A stretch of 64,000 nt of DNA from UBA4085 sp964556755 (GTDB lineage Bacteria > Acidobacteriota > Aminicenantia > Aminicenantales > UBA4085), in contig CAZKXI010000002.1 of NCBI GenBank assembly GCA_964556755.1, forward strand, positions 62,001-126,000, given 5' to 3'. Position numbers and translations under genes: made by a program. The notes below the pieces were generated by a model. That model did not search any database, was not told the origin of the DNA, and saw only the letters and a list, made by a program, of their open reading frames with translations. Below are positions 41,219-48,799 of this stretch, in pieces. Position 1 is the first letter of the stretch, and each line of letters opens with the position of its first letter.

Positions 41219-42367
41219 TTAATTATAGCGTATTGAATCACTTGGGAGCCGCTTGATTTTTACGGTGTCGACTTTTTGACGGGATGGATCCATGATTTCG
41301 CCCAGCCGCTCAACGGCCCGGCGCATGTTCTCCGGCGTCGGATGGCAATAGCGCATGGTCGTTTGAATCGACGCATGCCCGAGCACCTTGGAGACCGTGA
41401 CCAGGTCGACGCCGGCCTCGACCATCTTCGAGGCCGCGGTATGCCTCAGGTCATGGAAGCGGACTCCTGTGATCCCCGGATCATCCTCATCGTTGAGATC
41501 CGTCTTCGCCTTCCTGCAGGCCGCATGGAAGGCCGTCTTCACGTCCTGGACTGGCTTCGTCGGATCGGCGCCGGGGAAGACGTATTCCCCCTTCCTGGGA
41601 AGGACGGCCAGGGCCTCCATGACAGCGCTGTTGACGGGCACCTTGCGGCCCCTGCCGCTCTTGGAGTCCTCGATATTGATATAGCCGCGGACCAGGTCGA
41701 CGTTTGTCCATCGGAGGCCCAGGATCTCGCTCCGCCGCATGCCCGTGTTCAAGGCCACTATGAGGACAGGGCGGAACGTGTTCGACGCCGACCGGAGGAG
41801 CCGATGAGCCTCTCCCGCCGACAGGATCCGCTCTCGAGCGTTGGCCTCTTTCAGCCTTCGGACGCGTCGGATGGGGTTCTTCTCGATTCTCCCCCACTCC
41901 TCAGCCTTGTTGAAGAGGGTCTTCAGGCATGTCAGCTCTCGGTTGACCGTCGCCGGCGAGATCGGAGCGGACTTCTTCGCGTTGTAGTGCTTGACCCGCT
42001 CGGCCCGCCGGCCGGCCTTGAACCGCTCCACGTCCTCGGAGCCGATCCCCTGGAGGGAGCGCCCGGAGAAGTAGCGCTTGAGGTTGTCCAGAAGGATCTC
42101 GTCCCGCTTCCAGGAGCGCTTGTTCTGCTTACAGTAGACCTCGAGGAATTCGTCTGCGAAGGCATCGAAGGGAACGGGATCCCCGCCAGCCTTCTTGAAG
42201 CCGAGCCGCTCATTCAGGAGCTCGATGCGGAGCTTCGCCAGGGCGTTCCGGGCCTGTTCCTTAGTGTATCCCCCGAGCTGACGGATTCGCTTCCCTCGGA
42301 AGGTGAAGTCGATATGCCACCTCCCATCCTTTTGGATTAGGTTCCGGTCATTCTTCGGTTTGACCAT
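41219..42367 (-). CDS. int: Phage-type tyrosine integrase
   Basis: A 382-residue protein. N-terminal residues 5-60 form an AP2-like/arm-binding region (GRWHIDFTFRGKRIRQLGGYTKEQA), then a SAM-like core-binding domain (about 70-170) and the catalytic domain with NTGMRRSEILGLRW near 208 (Arg I), VRFHDLRHTAASKM near 301 (H-x2-R), LGHASIQTTMRYCH near 328 (His and nucleophile Tyr). It recombines attP with the tRNA-Arg site. A GGGGAGG ribosome site precedes the ATG, and the gene ends 18 bp from attL, the usual position for an integrase. Confidence 0.95.
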   Translation of the reverse strand: MVKPKNDRNLIQKDGRWHIDFTFRGKRIRQLGGYTKEQARNALAKLRIELLNERLGFKKAGGDPVPFDAFADEFLEVYCKQNKRSWKRDEILLDNLKRYFSGRSLQGIGSEDVERFKAGRRAERVKHYNAKKSAPISPATVNRELTCLKTLFNKAEEWGRIEKNPIRRVRRLKEANARERILSAGEAHRLLRSASNTFRPVLIVALNTGMRRSEILGLRWTNVDLVRGYINIEDSKSGRGRKVPVNSAVMEALAVLPRKGEYVFPGADPTKPVQDVKTAFHAACRKAKTDLNDEDDPGITGVRFHDLRHTAASKMVEAGVDLVTVSKVLGHASIQTTMRYCHPTPENMRRAVERLGEIMDPSRQKVDTVKIKRLPSDSIRYN

Positions 42368-42386
42368 CGCGTCCTCCCCCTCCCGC

Positions 42387-42560
42387 TCACGCGTTAGGAT
42401 TGGGAGAGGGAGCCGAAGCCCCCTCTCCTGGTCGACCTTGTCGCCCTCGCCTTACCTCTTCCAGCACCTTGACGGGCAAGGATTCATCAACGCGGATCCG
42501 GCCGAACAGCAGATAATTCTCGATCATCATCTGAATCATCTCCGACTTCCGTTCGTCCAT
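42387..42560 (-). CDS. Small phage protein, unknown
   Basis: A 57-residue protein from the ATG at 42560 (MDERKSEMIQMMIENYLLFG), with a helical N-terminus and a Gly/Pro-rich tail. The longer frame to 42674 lies over the neighbouring gene and has no better start. It ends 19 bp before the integrase start. No family recognised; small acidic-basic proteins here are often excision or regulatory factors, but nothing proves that. Confidence 0.5.
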   Translation of the reverse strand: MDERKSEMIQMMIENYLLFGRIRVDESLPVKVLEEVRRGRQGRPGEGASAPSPNPNA

Positions 42561-42577
42561 GATCCGGATTGAACCTC

Positions 42578-42760
42578 TCAGGCCGTCTTCCCGGCCTTGA
42601 CGCGAGTGATGGCCTTGCCCAGCCCGTCCGCGATAGTCTGGAGGCGGGTCCGCTCCGAAGGGCGCATGATCCAAGACAGCTCTTCGATCATGCCCAAAAT
42701 TGCCCGTCTCATTTCCTCGGCCACATCGACCAGCCCTGCCATCGCCTCAGGATCTGTCAT
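42578..42760 (-). CDS. Small helical phage protein, unknown
   Basis: A 60-residue, fully helical protein (AMAGLVDVAEEMRRAILGMIEELSW). Its start overlaps the stop of the upstream 147-residue gene by 14 bp, and GGGGA lies just before the ATG. No family recognised. Confidence 0.5.
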   Translation of the reverse strand: MTDPEAMAGLVDVAEEMRRAILGMIEELSWIMRPSERTRLQTIADGLGKAITRVKAGKTA

Positions 42761-43190
42761 TGTTCCCCGTCCCGGCTACGTAGACCTTGCCGAGCCGGCT
42801 GATGGCGCCGTGTGCTTCGACATAGGCGGTCAGCAGCTCAGCTGCAGCCTTGGCCTGATCGATGGAGAGGACAAGCTCGAGCCCGCCCCCGGCCTTGTCC
42901 TTGAAGAAGACGGCTGTGGTTCCGTCGACGGTTCGCTCCCCGTCTGTCGATACCTCGGACGAGATGGTGGCCTCAGCGTCGCAGAGCCAGGCCATGATAT
43001 CGGCCTTCTCCAGCGCCGGCTTGCAGTCCTCGAACTTGATCTCGAGATCGAGCTCGATTCCAGGGCCATCCTCAACCTCGAGGGCAAGCCCCTTTCCCCC
43101 ATCGACCAGGGCCCGAGGGCCCTTCGCCTTGATTGCCCCGCCGAAGCGGAATGCTCCCGCGGCTCCAGTTGGTTCTGCTTTCTGTTTCAT
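42747..43190 (-). CDS. Phage protein of unknown function
   Basis: A 147-residue protein from the ATG at 43190, chosen because AGAGG lies 6 nt before it; the frame extends upstream to 43262 without a ribosome site. It is a mixed alpha/beta, acidic protein (LALEVEDGPGIELDLEIKFEDC, AVFFKDKAGGGLELVLSIDQAKAAAELL). I do not recognise a family. Part of a leftward run of short genes driven from the consensus promoter at 44107-44134. Confidence 0.6.
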   Translation of the reverse strand: MKQKAEPTGAAGAFRFGGAIKAKGPRALVDGGKGLALEVEDGPGIELDLEIKFEDCKPALEKADIMAWLCDAEATISSEVSTDGERTVDGTTAVFFKDKAGGGLELVLSIDQAKAAAELLTAYVEAHGAISRLGKVYVAGTGNNDRS

Positions 43191-43209
43191 GAATGACCTC
43201 TTGGGAGCT

Positions 43210-43515
43210 TCAGCTGGCAGCCGTAGCGGCCCGGCCATCCAGGAACAGGTCCGACAATCCATCCAGGATTTCAGCAGCCAAAAGCCGACGCGACGCGGTC
43301 GCCATATCCGCGCTCATTTCGCGCCATACCTTGCCGAAGAGCAGCATCCCCCTCCTTGCTTCAGCGCTGTCCCTGAGCATCCGAGCGAACTCCTCCGCCG
43401 CCAGCTGCAGCTTCTCGTTGCCCGGCATGGGCCCCCGGGCAGACGCTACCCCCACTTTGCGCCGGCGCTTGATTGCCGGAGCGGCCTTGACCACCGCGGA
43501 CTTCTTGGACTTCAT
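43210..43515 (-). CDS. Small basic/helical phage protein, unknown
   Basis: A 101-residue protein from the ATG at 43515, with GGAGG 4 nt upstream. The first 35 residues are Lys/Arg/Ala-rich (MKSKKSAVVKAAPAIKRRRK), likely disordered and able to bind nucleic acid; the rest is helical (LQLAAEEFARMLRDSAEARRG, ATASRRLLAAEILDGLSDLFL). No family recognised. Confidence 0.6.
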   Translation of the reverse strand: MKSKKSAVVKAAPAIKRRRKVGVASARGPMPGNEKLQLAAEEFARMLRDSAEARRGMLLFGKVWREMSADMATASRRLLAAEILDGLSDLFLDGRAATAAS

Positions 43516-43537
43516 CGATCCTCCTTGAAGGGAAAAT

Positions 43538-43744
43538 TTATTTACGACGCCTCGAGGCGCTCGTAGCGGTTTCTTCGACGCGGCCTTGGAGGTACTGACC
43601 AAGGTCGGCCGGATCGATTCGGACCAGACGGCCGACGCGGTACACCTTCAACCGGCCGGAATTGATGATCTTGTACGCAGTCGCTCGACTTACCTTGAGG
43701 ATCCGCCGCAAATCCTGCGGACTTAACAGCTCCATCGTGTTCAT
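43538..43744 (-). CDS. Excisionase-like helix-turn-helix DNA-binding protein
   Basis: A 68-residue protein from the ATG at 43744 with an AGGAG ribosome site. LLSPQDLRRILKVSRATAYKIINSGRLKVYRVGRLVRIDPADLGQYL is the MerR-like winged helix of the excise/helix_turn_helix_17 family (residues 6-50). Proteins of this type bend DNA for excision or act as small repressors. One of three such proteins in the element. Confidence 0.82.
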   Translation of the reverse strand: MNTMELLSPQDLRRILKVSRATAYKIINSGRLKVYRVGRLVRIDPADLGQYLQGRVEETATSASRRRK

Positions 43745-43804
43745 CGTTTTCTCCTGTGGAGTGATGGGGGCGGTCCCGCCCGCCCCCTTCCTCCCTTCCA
43801 TTGC

Positions 43805-44050
43805 CTAGCGTCCCCGGACCGGGATCAGATAGCCGCAGAGGGCCCTCCGGTTCCCGCGTCGGATCAGCACCGAATGACGGAGGGAACGAAACATCCCGCC
43901 GTCTTCGTGGAGCGCCTCGAAGTGAGCGCGGAAGCGATGAGCAGCGGGCTCCGATCCGCGCATCACCTCGGCCTGGAGGCAAGCCATGCACTCCTCGGCC
44001 TGGAAGTCCGCCGGGATTGGCTCCGGCCGGCGCTTCCTTCGTCCGAACAT
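43805..44050 (-). CDS. Small phage protein with two Cys, unknown
   Basis: An 81-residue basic protein with a strong GAGGAGG ribosome site 6 nt before the ATG. It contains EECMACLQAEVMRG near residue 19 and a hydrophobic end. First gene downstream of the near-perfect promoter at 44107-44134. No family recognised; a C-x2-C pair alone is not enough to call a zinc finger. Confidence 0.65.
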   Translation of the reverse strand: MFGRRKRRPEPIPADFQAEECMACLQAEVMRGSEPAAHRFRAHFEALHEDGGMFRSLRHSVLIRRGNRRALCGYLIPVRGR

Positions 44051-44106
44051 GTCAGACCTCCTCAGGGCAAGTCTTATGACCAGCCCTCTGTATTCCTTAC
44101 TATAAC

Positions 44107-44134
44107 ATTATATCACTTAATAGCACTTTGTCAA
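44107..44134 (-). promoter_or_regulatory. Perfect-consensus sigma70 promoter for the leftward small-gene run and integrase
   Basis: On the minus strand, TTGACA (44134-44129), a 16-bp spacer and TATAAT (44112-44107), in an A+T-rich gap between divergent genes. The strongest promoter match in the window. Confidence 0.75.
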
Positions 44135-44195
44135 GTGGCATTGTGGCGTCGGATTCGCCTTCGTTGTAGAATCAATCCTGCGCTGGGATTAGAAA

Positions 44196-44402
44196 ATGCC
44201 CGACAAGAAAACCTCAAATGATCTCATGACGAAACAAGAGGTCATGGCATATCTCAGGATCAGCCATCAGACCCTCTTCCGGATGATGAAATCGGGAGCT
44301 TTCCCCTACTTCAAGCTCGAGCGGAAGGTACTGTTCCGGAAGTCTGACGTCGACGCTTACCTGGAAGCCCACCTAGTGACCCCGACGCGGTCCCGGAGAT
44401 AG
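44196..44402 (+). CDS. AlpA/excisionase-family helix-turn-helix protein
   Basis: A 68-residue protein, the only rightward gene of the element. LMTKQEVMAYLRISHQTLFRMMKSGAFPYFKLERKVLFRKSDVDAYL (residues 10-56) is a MerR-like winged helix of the excisionase group. Divergent from the leftward gene run, with the A+T-rich promoter region between them, which is the usual layout for a regulator controlling both directions. Confidence 0.85.
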   Translation: MPDKKTSNDLMTKQEVMAYLRISHQTLFRMMKSGAFPYFKLERKVLFRKSDVDAYLEAHLVTPTRSRR

Positions 44403-44405
44403 CTC

Positions 44406-44804
44406 CTATCTTCCTTTGCCCCCTGCCTCCTTTGGCCGAGCTCCTGGAGATCGCCAGTCCTGGGCCGCAGGATGCACGCTGCGGGCCTCTGTGGCCGATA
44501 ACTTGAGCCGGGGATGGGTAGGGTACAGGGGAGGCGGAGGGCAAAGCCAGCAGTGCTGGATTTGCCGGCTCAGGAATTGAGCGCGGGAGCTTTCCTTCTT
44601 CGTCAGGCCAAGTTCGGATAAGGTCGGGGCGTCATCACGCGGTTCCACGTAGGCACCGCGTGGCCCCGTTTTCGTTCCGCCGGCCTTTGCGCCCTGCGCC
44701 CGATCTGTAGCGGCCAGCAACTCCCCGAGCTTGCGCTCGGCCCGTAGGGCGTTCGGCCAGGGCGTCCTCGCCGGCAGGACAAGAGCGGGCGCTTGACCGG
44801 TCAT
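44406..44804 (-). pseudogene. Possible remnant of a phage replication/ParB-associated protein
   Basis: The frame reads MTGQAPALVLPARTPWPNAL, then a conserved-looking helical stretch from RAERKLGELLAATDRAQGAK to LSELGLTKKESSRAQFLSRQ (about residues 22-75). That stretch resembles a segment found in phage ParB-like or replication proteins (GELL...K-A-KG...TLADLGISKKQSS). After it the frame loses coherent composition (Pro/Cys/His-rich), as if the gene were cut and joined to unrelated sequence. The start overlaps the tape-measure gene end. I treat it as a probable broken gene; a short intact phage protein is the alternative. Confidence 0.4.
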
Positions 44805-44812
44805 CGCTCCGG

Positions 44813-46921
44813 CTATCCATTCCATTTCTTCACGCTGAACTTGCCCACCTCGCCGGCGTCCTGGACCGTGTCGACGATGAACTCCGACACCTTGCGCCCT
44901 CCAATATCGAAGTGAAGGTGATACGTCGCCTTCATTCCACGCCGACGATCTCCCAGCATGGACTTTCCACGCGGCGAATCGAGCGGGATGATGGCCTCGG
45001 GGCCCGCTTCGCCGGCCAGGAATCCGCCGCCCCGCGAGACAGCCGGTCCGTCGAGAATACCGCCCTCGGCCAGCGGCGCCGGCTGGGCCTTGATCGCCGC
45101 GATCTGGATCGCCCCCTGCGCCAGCGCCAGCGCCAGCATGATCGGCCCCAGGGGCAGGAAGGGCTTTGTCGCCAGCGCGGAGGTAGCCGCCATCGCGGTA
45201 TTGATCATCGCCTCGGCGATGGCCCATGACTTCTCTTTGTTCCACGCCTCGCGCTTTGCCGCCGCCTTCTTGCCCTCGAACTCCTCATCGAGCGCTTCGA
45301 GCGCCGCCGCTTTCTCCTCCTCGCTCATCAGGCTGTCTTCGATGGCCTTCTTTCGGGCCTCGTACTCGGCATTGAGACGCTCTAGATCCCGGTCCAGGTT
45401 GGCCTGGTGCAAGGCGTCGATGGCGCCGAAGACGCCGGAGGCGGCCTGGCCGAGGTTCTGCATGTCGGAGAGGATCTTGTTGATCTTGGTCTCCCAGGCC
45501 TGCTTCGCCGTCTCCGCCGCCTCAACCGCCGCTTGCCCGGCGGCCAGGAAGCCCATGCGCATGGGGCCGAGGATCTCATTCTGACCTTCCTCCATCGCCT
45601 GGAACACGCCCTTCCAGCCATCATCCGTTTCCTCGATGATGCCGGGGATCTCATCGTCGAGAGTCTTTGTCAGCTTGAGATACTTCTTAATCTCATCGTT
45701 CACATCATCGACGGCCTTGGCTTGGGCCTTCCAGCCTTTATTGATCTCGCCCAGGGTCTTGCTCTGCTGCTTGATCGGCCCGTCGCTGGCGCGCCCGACT
45801 TCGTTGACACCGCCGGCCGCCTCACGCGCCGCGCTTCGGAACGCGTCAAGGATAGCCGGGCCCTTCTCGGTCTCCATAAGCAGGGCCTTCAGCTTGATCC
45901 CGTTGACCTCGTAGGAGGCCCCGGTCGAGTCAAGGAGCGCGACAAGCTCGGCCTGGCTCTTGCCCTCGCGTACATGGAGCGGGATCGACTTGACGACCTC
46001 GTCCGAGTATTCGCGGGCGCTGAACGCTAGCCGGCCGAACTGCGCCGAGGTCATGCCAGCCGAAAGCGCCGCGTCGCGCAACCGGTTGGAGAAATCGACA
46101 TTCCTTTCCGTCGCCTCGGCCGTTGCCCTCCGGACCTCATCTTGGGTTGCAATGAGATCGAGCAACGTATCGGCCGCGTCTTTCACCTTGGAGACAAAGG
46201 GGCCCAGGGCATCCTTCAAGACGTTGCCAAGCGCCTCCTTGAGCTCGCCGATGGATTTTGTCGCCTGGCTTAGCTGCCCGCCGAAGGTATCGGTCTCCGC
46301 CGTCGAGCGCTGATACATCGTCTCCAACTGGCGAAGCAACTCGGCCTGCTTCTCCATCGGAGACAGGCTCTCGTCGACCTTGATACCGACGCGGCCGAGG
46401 GCCTGGTAGCTCCCTTCGAGCCCCTTTGTCACCATCATGGTCGCCGAGTGAAGGTCGGTCCCCATCGTGGACGCCAGCCCCATCGCGCCCTTCATAGCCC
46501 GGTCAATGCCCTGCTGGTCAAGGTCCGTCAACTGGAGCATCAGCGCCTGAGCGGCCTCGATCTCGTCATCCGTGTAGCGCGTCGCCCGCTGTTGCGCCGA
46601 AGCCCAGGCCGTGTAATGCGCCAGGTTGCCTTCGACCGTCCGGCCCGTGGATTCCAGCGCCGCCCTCAGATTCCGGTCGGCCTGCTCCTGCTCCATCGCG
46701 CCCTTGATCGAGTCGCGGAACAGGTCCACCACCTCGCGCCCGGCCCGCTGGAACAGCTGCGCCGCGATCTGCCCGGCGGCGAACTGCTTCCACAGCCCCC
46801 CGAGCGCGGAGTCGGTCTTCGGGGCCTGGCCGCTCATCTCCTCCAGCGAGGCGTTCACGTCGCGGATCTTCTTGGCGCTATCTCCCGTATTGGCACGAAT
46901 GTCGAGGTTTACATCGGGCAT
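44813..46921 (-). CDS. Phage tail tape measure protein
   Basis: A 702-residue protein with an AGGAG ribosome site. The N-terminal part (LDIRANTGDSAKKIRDVNASLEEM; WKQFAAGQIAAQLFQRAGREVVDLFRDS) and the middle (ALMLQLTDLDQQGIDRAMKGAMGLASTMG; GRVGIKVDESLSPMEKQAELL; FGGQLSQATKSIGELKEALG) match tape-measure proteins of siphoviruses and Mu-like phages. A long coiled-coil with many Glu/Ala/Lys (EARKKAIEDSLMSEEEKAAALEALDEEFEGKK) and a hydrophobic Ala-rich segment (MAATSALATKPFLPLGPIMLALALAQGAIQ) follow. It sets tail length and acts in DNA entry. A tail of about 100 nm would be expected, yet no tube or sheath gene is nearby. Confidence 0.9.
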   Translation of the reverse strand: MPDVNLDIRANTGDSAKKIRDVNASLEEMSGQAPKTDSALGGLWKQFAAGQIAAQLFQRAGREVVDLFRDSIKGAMEQEQADRNLRAALESTGRTVEGNLAHYTAWASAQQRATRYTDDEIEAAQALMLQLTDLDQQGIDRAMKGAMGLASTMGTDLHSATMMVTKGLEGSYQALGRVGIKVDESLSPMEKQAELLRQLETMYQRSTAETDTFGGQLSQATKSIGELKEALGNVLKDALGPFVSKVKDAADTLLDLIATQDEVRRATAEATERNVDFSNRLRDAALSAGMTSAQFGRLAFSAREYSDEVVKSIPLHVREGKSQAELVALLDSTGASYEVNGIKLKALLMETEKGPAILDAFRSAAREAAGGVNEVGRASDGPIKQQSKTLGEINKGWKAQAKAVDDVNDEIKKYLKLTKTLDDEIPGIIEETDDGWKGVFQAMEEGQNEILGPMRMGFLAAGQAAVEAAETAKQAWETKINKILSDMQNLGQAASGVFGAIDALHQANLDRDLERLNAEYEARKKAIEDSLMSEEEKAAALEALDEEFEGKKAAAKREAWNKEKSWAIAEAMINTAMAATSALATKPFLPLGPIMLALALAQGAIQIAAIKAQPAPLAEGGILDGPAVSRGGGFLAGEAGPEAIIPLDSPRGKSMLGDRRRGMKATYHLHFDIGGRKVSEFIVDTVQDAGEVGKFSVKKWNG

Positions 46922-46973
46922 GATCTTGCTCCTGTGCTTGGTGTCTGACTGTCATCCGATTCCGGGCAACGGC

Positions 46974-47432
46974 TCACCCGCGGCCCAGGATTTTCATGAT
47001 CTCATCGTCGAAATACTTCTTCAGGAGATCGCGCTTCGCCGTGTCTGAGAGGTTCATGAACATCCGCTGCGGGATCTTCCCGCCGGCTGTGCCCATGTTG
47101 TGGAAGTAGGCGATCAGCTCCATGCGCCCCTTGACGGATACCCGGCCATGATGCGGACTCAGTACCTCCGTCAGGATGGAATCCAGCATCTCGCCGGTCC
47201 TCCGGAGGTCGACGCTTCCGGCGCTGACCCCCTTGCGCTTCGCGTAGGCCTCTGAGTAGGGCTTGAACTTCTTCCCCATGTAATCGACCCCTCGAGCGGT
47301 CTTGCGGAGGATGATCCTCTTCACCTCTTCGACGAGCTTCTGCATGGGTTCGGCGGACTCCAGGAATTCCTCGATCCGCCGCAGCTGGCCGATGGACGCG
47401 GCCAGCCCGCGGATGTTGACAGAATCGCCCAC
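46974..47432 (-). CDS. Phage virion morphogenesis / tail completion protein
   Basis: A 152-residue protein starting at GTG 47432, with GGAG upstream. IRGLAASIGQLRRIEEFLESAEPMQKLVEEVKRIILRKTARGVDYMGKKFKPYSEAYAKRKG near the N-terminus and LRRTGEMLDSILTEV...FHNMGTAGGKIPQRMFMNLSD toward the end are the pattern of the Mu gpG-like virion morphogenesis family (and HK97 gp10 relatives), which finish the tail or the head-tail joint. It lies 52 bp upstream of the tape measure in the reading direction. Confidence 0.82.
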   Translation of the reverse strand: MGDSVNIRGLAASIGQLRRIEEFLESAEPMQKLVEEVKRIILRKTARGVDYMGKKFKPYSEAYAKRKGVSAGSVDLRRTGEMLDSILTEVLSPHHGRVSVKGRMELIAYFHNMGTAGGKIPQRMFMNLSDTAKRDLLKKYFDDEIMKILGRG

Positions 47433-47457
47433 CTGATCGCTCCGCTGCCGTTGCGCT

Positions 47458-47766
47458 TCAGTCGGAACGATCCGCCCGCGAGAAATGGAACTGAATCAGG
47501 CCCTGAAAGTCCCGGTCCCCGATCTGGTGCAGATCGTGGAGCACGGCCGCCCTCCGGTCCGCGAAGTCCCGATTCAGGGCCGTCAGCTCGTTCTTCGCCT
47601 CGGAGATCGCGCCGAAGTCCGTCACGTCCGGATCCGCGATCGTCGCCCGGCATCGTCTCATCTTGGCCAGGATGACGTCGCATTCCTTGACGGCCGCCTC
47701 GATCTTCTGCTTCTTCTCCTCTTCCCCCGCCGTTATCCCCGCCGCGATTCTTTCAAGTGGGTCCAT
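47458..47766 (-). CDS. Small coiled-coil phage protein, unknown
   Basis: A 102-residue protein. The ATG at 47766 has AGGAG 6 nt upstream and is preferred over an in-frame start at 47784. The chain is helical and charged (GITAGEEEKKQKIEAAVKECDVIL, ISEAKNELTALNRDFADRRAAVL). No family recognised; its position between tail and terminase genes suggests a structural or chaperone role. Confidence 0.6.
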   Translation of the reverse strand: MDPLERIAAGITAGEEEKKQKIEAAVKECDVILAKMRRCRATIADPDVTDFGAISEAKNELTALNRDFADRRAAVLHDLHQIGDRDFQGLIQFHFSRADRSD

Positions 47767-47780
47767 GTTGTTCTCTCCTA

Positions 47781-48017
47781 TCATTCCTTGTTCGTCTGCC
47801 CCTGCCCGCCGGTGCTCGTATCGACCCGAAGGCAGACACCGCTCCGGATCAGGGCATCCCAGGCCGCCCGGTCGACCGCCGTCTCGATGGTCTCGAAGAT
47901 CGCCAGCGGCCGCGGTGCATGCCTTGTCATGTCCACCAGGAAGCGCCGGCCGTCCATGAGGCCGACGTGGATCTGGCCGTCATCGTCGAGACGCAGCTCG
48001 ACAGCCTTGGTGCGCAT
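47781..48017 (-). CDS. Small phage protein, unknown
   Basis: A 78-residue protein (LRLDDDGQIHVGLMDGRRFLVDM, IFETIETAVDRAAWDALIRSG) with a beta-then-alpha layout and a Gly/Thr-rich end. The ribosome site is weak. No family recognised; kept because it fills the space between two better-supported leftward genes with the same codon use. Confidence 0.5.
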   Translation of the reverse strand: MRTKAVELRLDDDGQIHVGLMDGRRFLVDMTRHAPRPLAIFETIETAVDRAAWDALIRSGVCLRVDTSTGGQGQTNKE

Positions 48018-48027
48018 GGCCGACCAG

Positions 48028-48426
48028 TTACCCGATCAGCGCTTTCGCCGCCGCGTCATAGTCGGGCGTCACGTCCAGCCAGCCCAGCTGCCGAATCCCG
48101 TTCAGCGCAGTCAGCCGGTCGGTCGTGCTCCCGACGCCGTTGGAGAAGTCGACTCCGGCAACGGCCCCGTTGAGGCCGGCGCCGCCCTGCAAGTGCTGAA
48201 CGTAGTAGACGACGGGCCGGCCGTCGATCAGCCGCACGTGGCCGGGGACGTACATCTCGGCCAGGGAAGAGGTCGGCCCGGCGCAGGTGTCCTCGCAGCC
48301 GTGACTGTGAACCGCCGTCCATGCCGTGTAGCGGGAGGACGTGGTCCCCATTCCGCCGACGAAGTCGATCCCCCAGGCCGTCCCGGTGTACCCGGCAACC
48401 GGATGCTTCAGAGTGTAGGTCTCCAT
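48028..48426 (-). CDS. Phage protein with two copies of a GIDF-type repeat
   Basis: A 132-residue protein from the ATG at 48426, with GGAGG 6 nt upstream. It contains two related segments: AGYTGTAWGIDFVGGMGTTS near residue 11 and AGLNGAVAGVDFSNGVGSTT near 84 (pattern G-x2-G-x3-G-[IV]-D-F-x2-G-x-G-[ST]-T). The next gene upstream (48443-48799) carries a third copy. The middle has CEDTC (residues near 44-48). No family recognised; Gly-rich, beta-type repeats with aromatic and Asp residues suggest a virion surface or fibre-like part, which is speculative. Confidence 0.6.
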   Translation of the reverse strand: METYTLKHPVAGYTGTAWGIDFVGGMGTTSSRYTAWTAVHSHGCEDTCAGPTSSLAEMYVPGHVRLIDGRPVVYYVQHLQGGAGLNGAVAGVDFSNGVGSTTDRLTALNGIRQLGWLDVTPDYDAAAKALIG

Positions 48427-48442
48427 GATAAACCTCCAATGT

Positions 48443-48799
48443 TTAAGATTCACGGCCCGCCAAGGCCGAGTTTTGCGATGCCGATTCCGCGGGCTTCGGG
48501 GTCCGCTCTGCCTCATCCGAAATATCAACGCAACCGAGCTCATACACCATCCAATCCCGATCGAGGATGCTGGAGGTCGAGCCCCTTCCATCGCTGAAAT
48601 CGATCCCCCCGAAAACGCCGGTAAACCCCGGCCGGGGATGCCTCAGACAATAGACCAGCCGCTTGATCCTGGGAGCCCCGCCTACGCCCGGAAATGCCTT
48701 GCGCTCCTCCAGCCGCTTCTGCAACCGTCGCAGCTCATCGAGCAGCTGCAGATAGTGGGTCTTTAACAGGCCCATCCGCTGGTCTTCTTCATAGAGCAT
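48443..48799 (-). CDS. Phage protein with coiled coil and one GIDF-type repeat
   Basis: A 118-residue protein from the ATG at 48799, which overlaps the terminase stop by 11 bp. Residues 1-40 are a coiled coil (LKTHYLQLLDELRRLQKRLEERK); PGFTGVFGGIDFSDGRGSTS near residue 57 is the third copy of the repeat seen twice in the neighbouring gene. A CVDISDE segment follows. No family recognised. Confidence 0.6.
   Translation of the reverse strand: MLYEEDQRMGLLKTHYLQLLDELRRLQKRLEERKAFPGVGGAPRIKRLVYCLRHPRPGFTGVFGGIDFSDGRGSTSSILDRDWMVYELGCVDISDEAERTPKPAESASQNSALAGRES

Noticed and set aside
42569..43566. Plus-strand frames opposite the small leftward phage genes
   Set aside because: They lack ribosome sites and run against the operon; the minus-strand genes have GGAGG-type sites and coherent composition.
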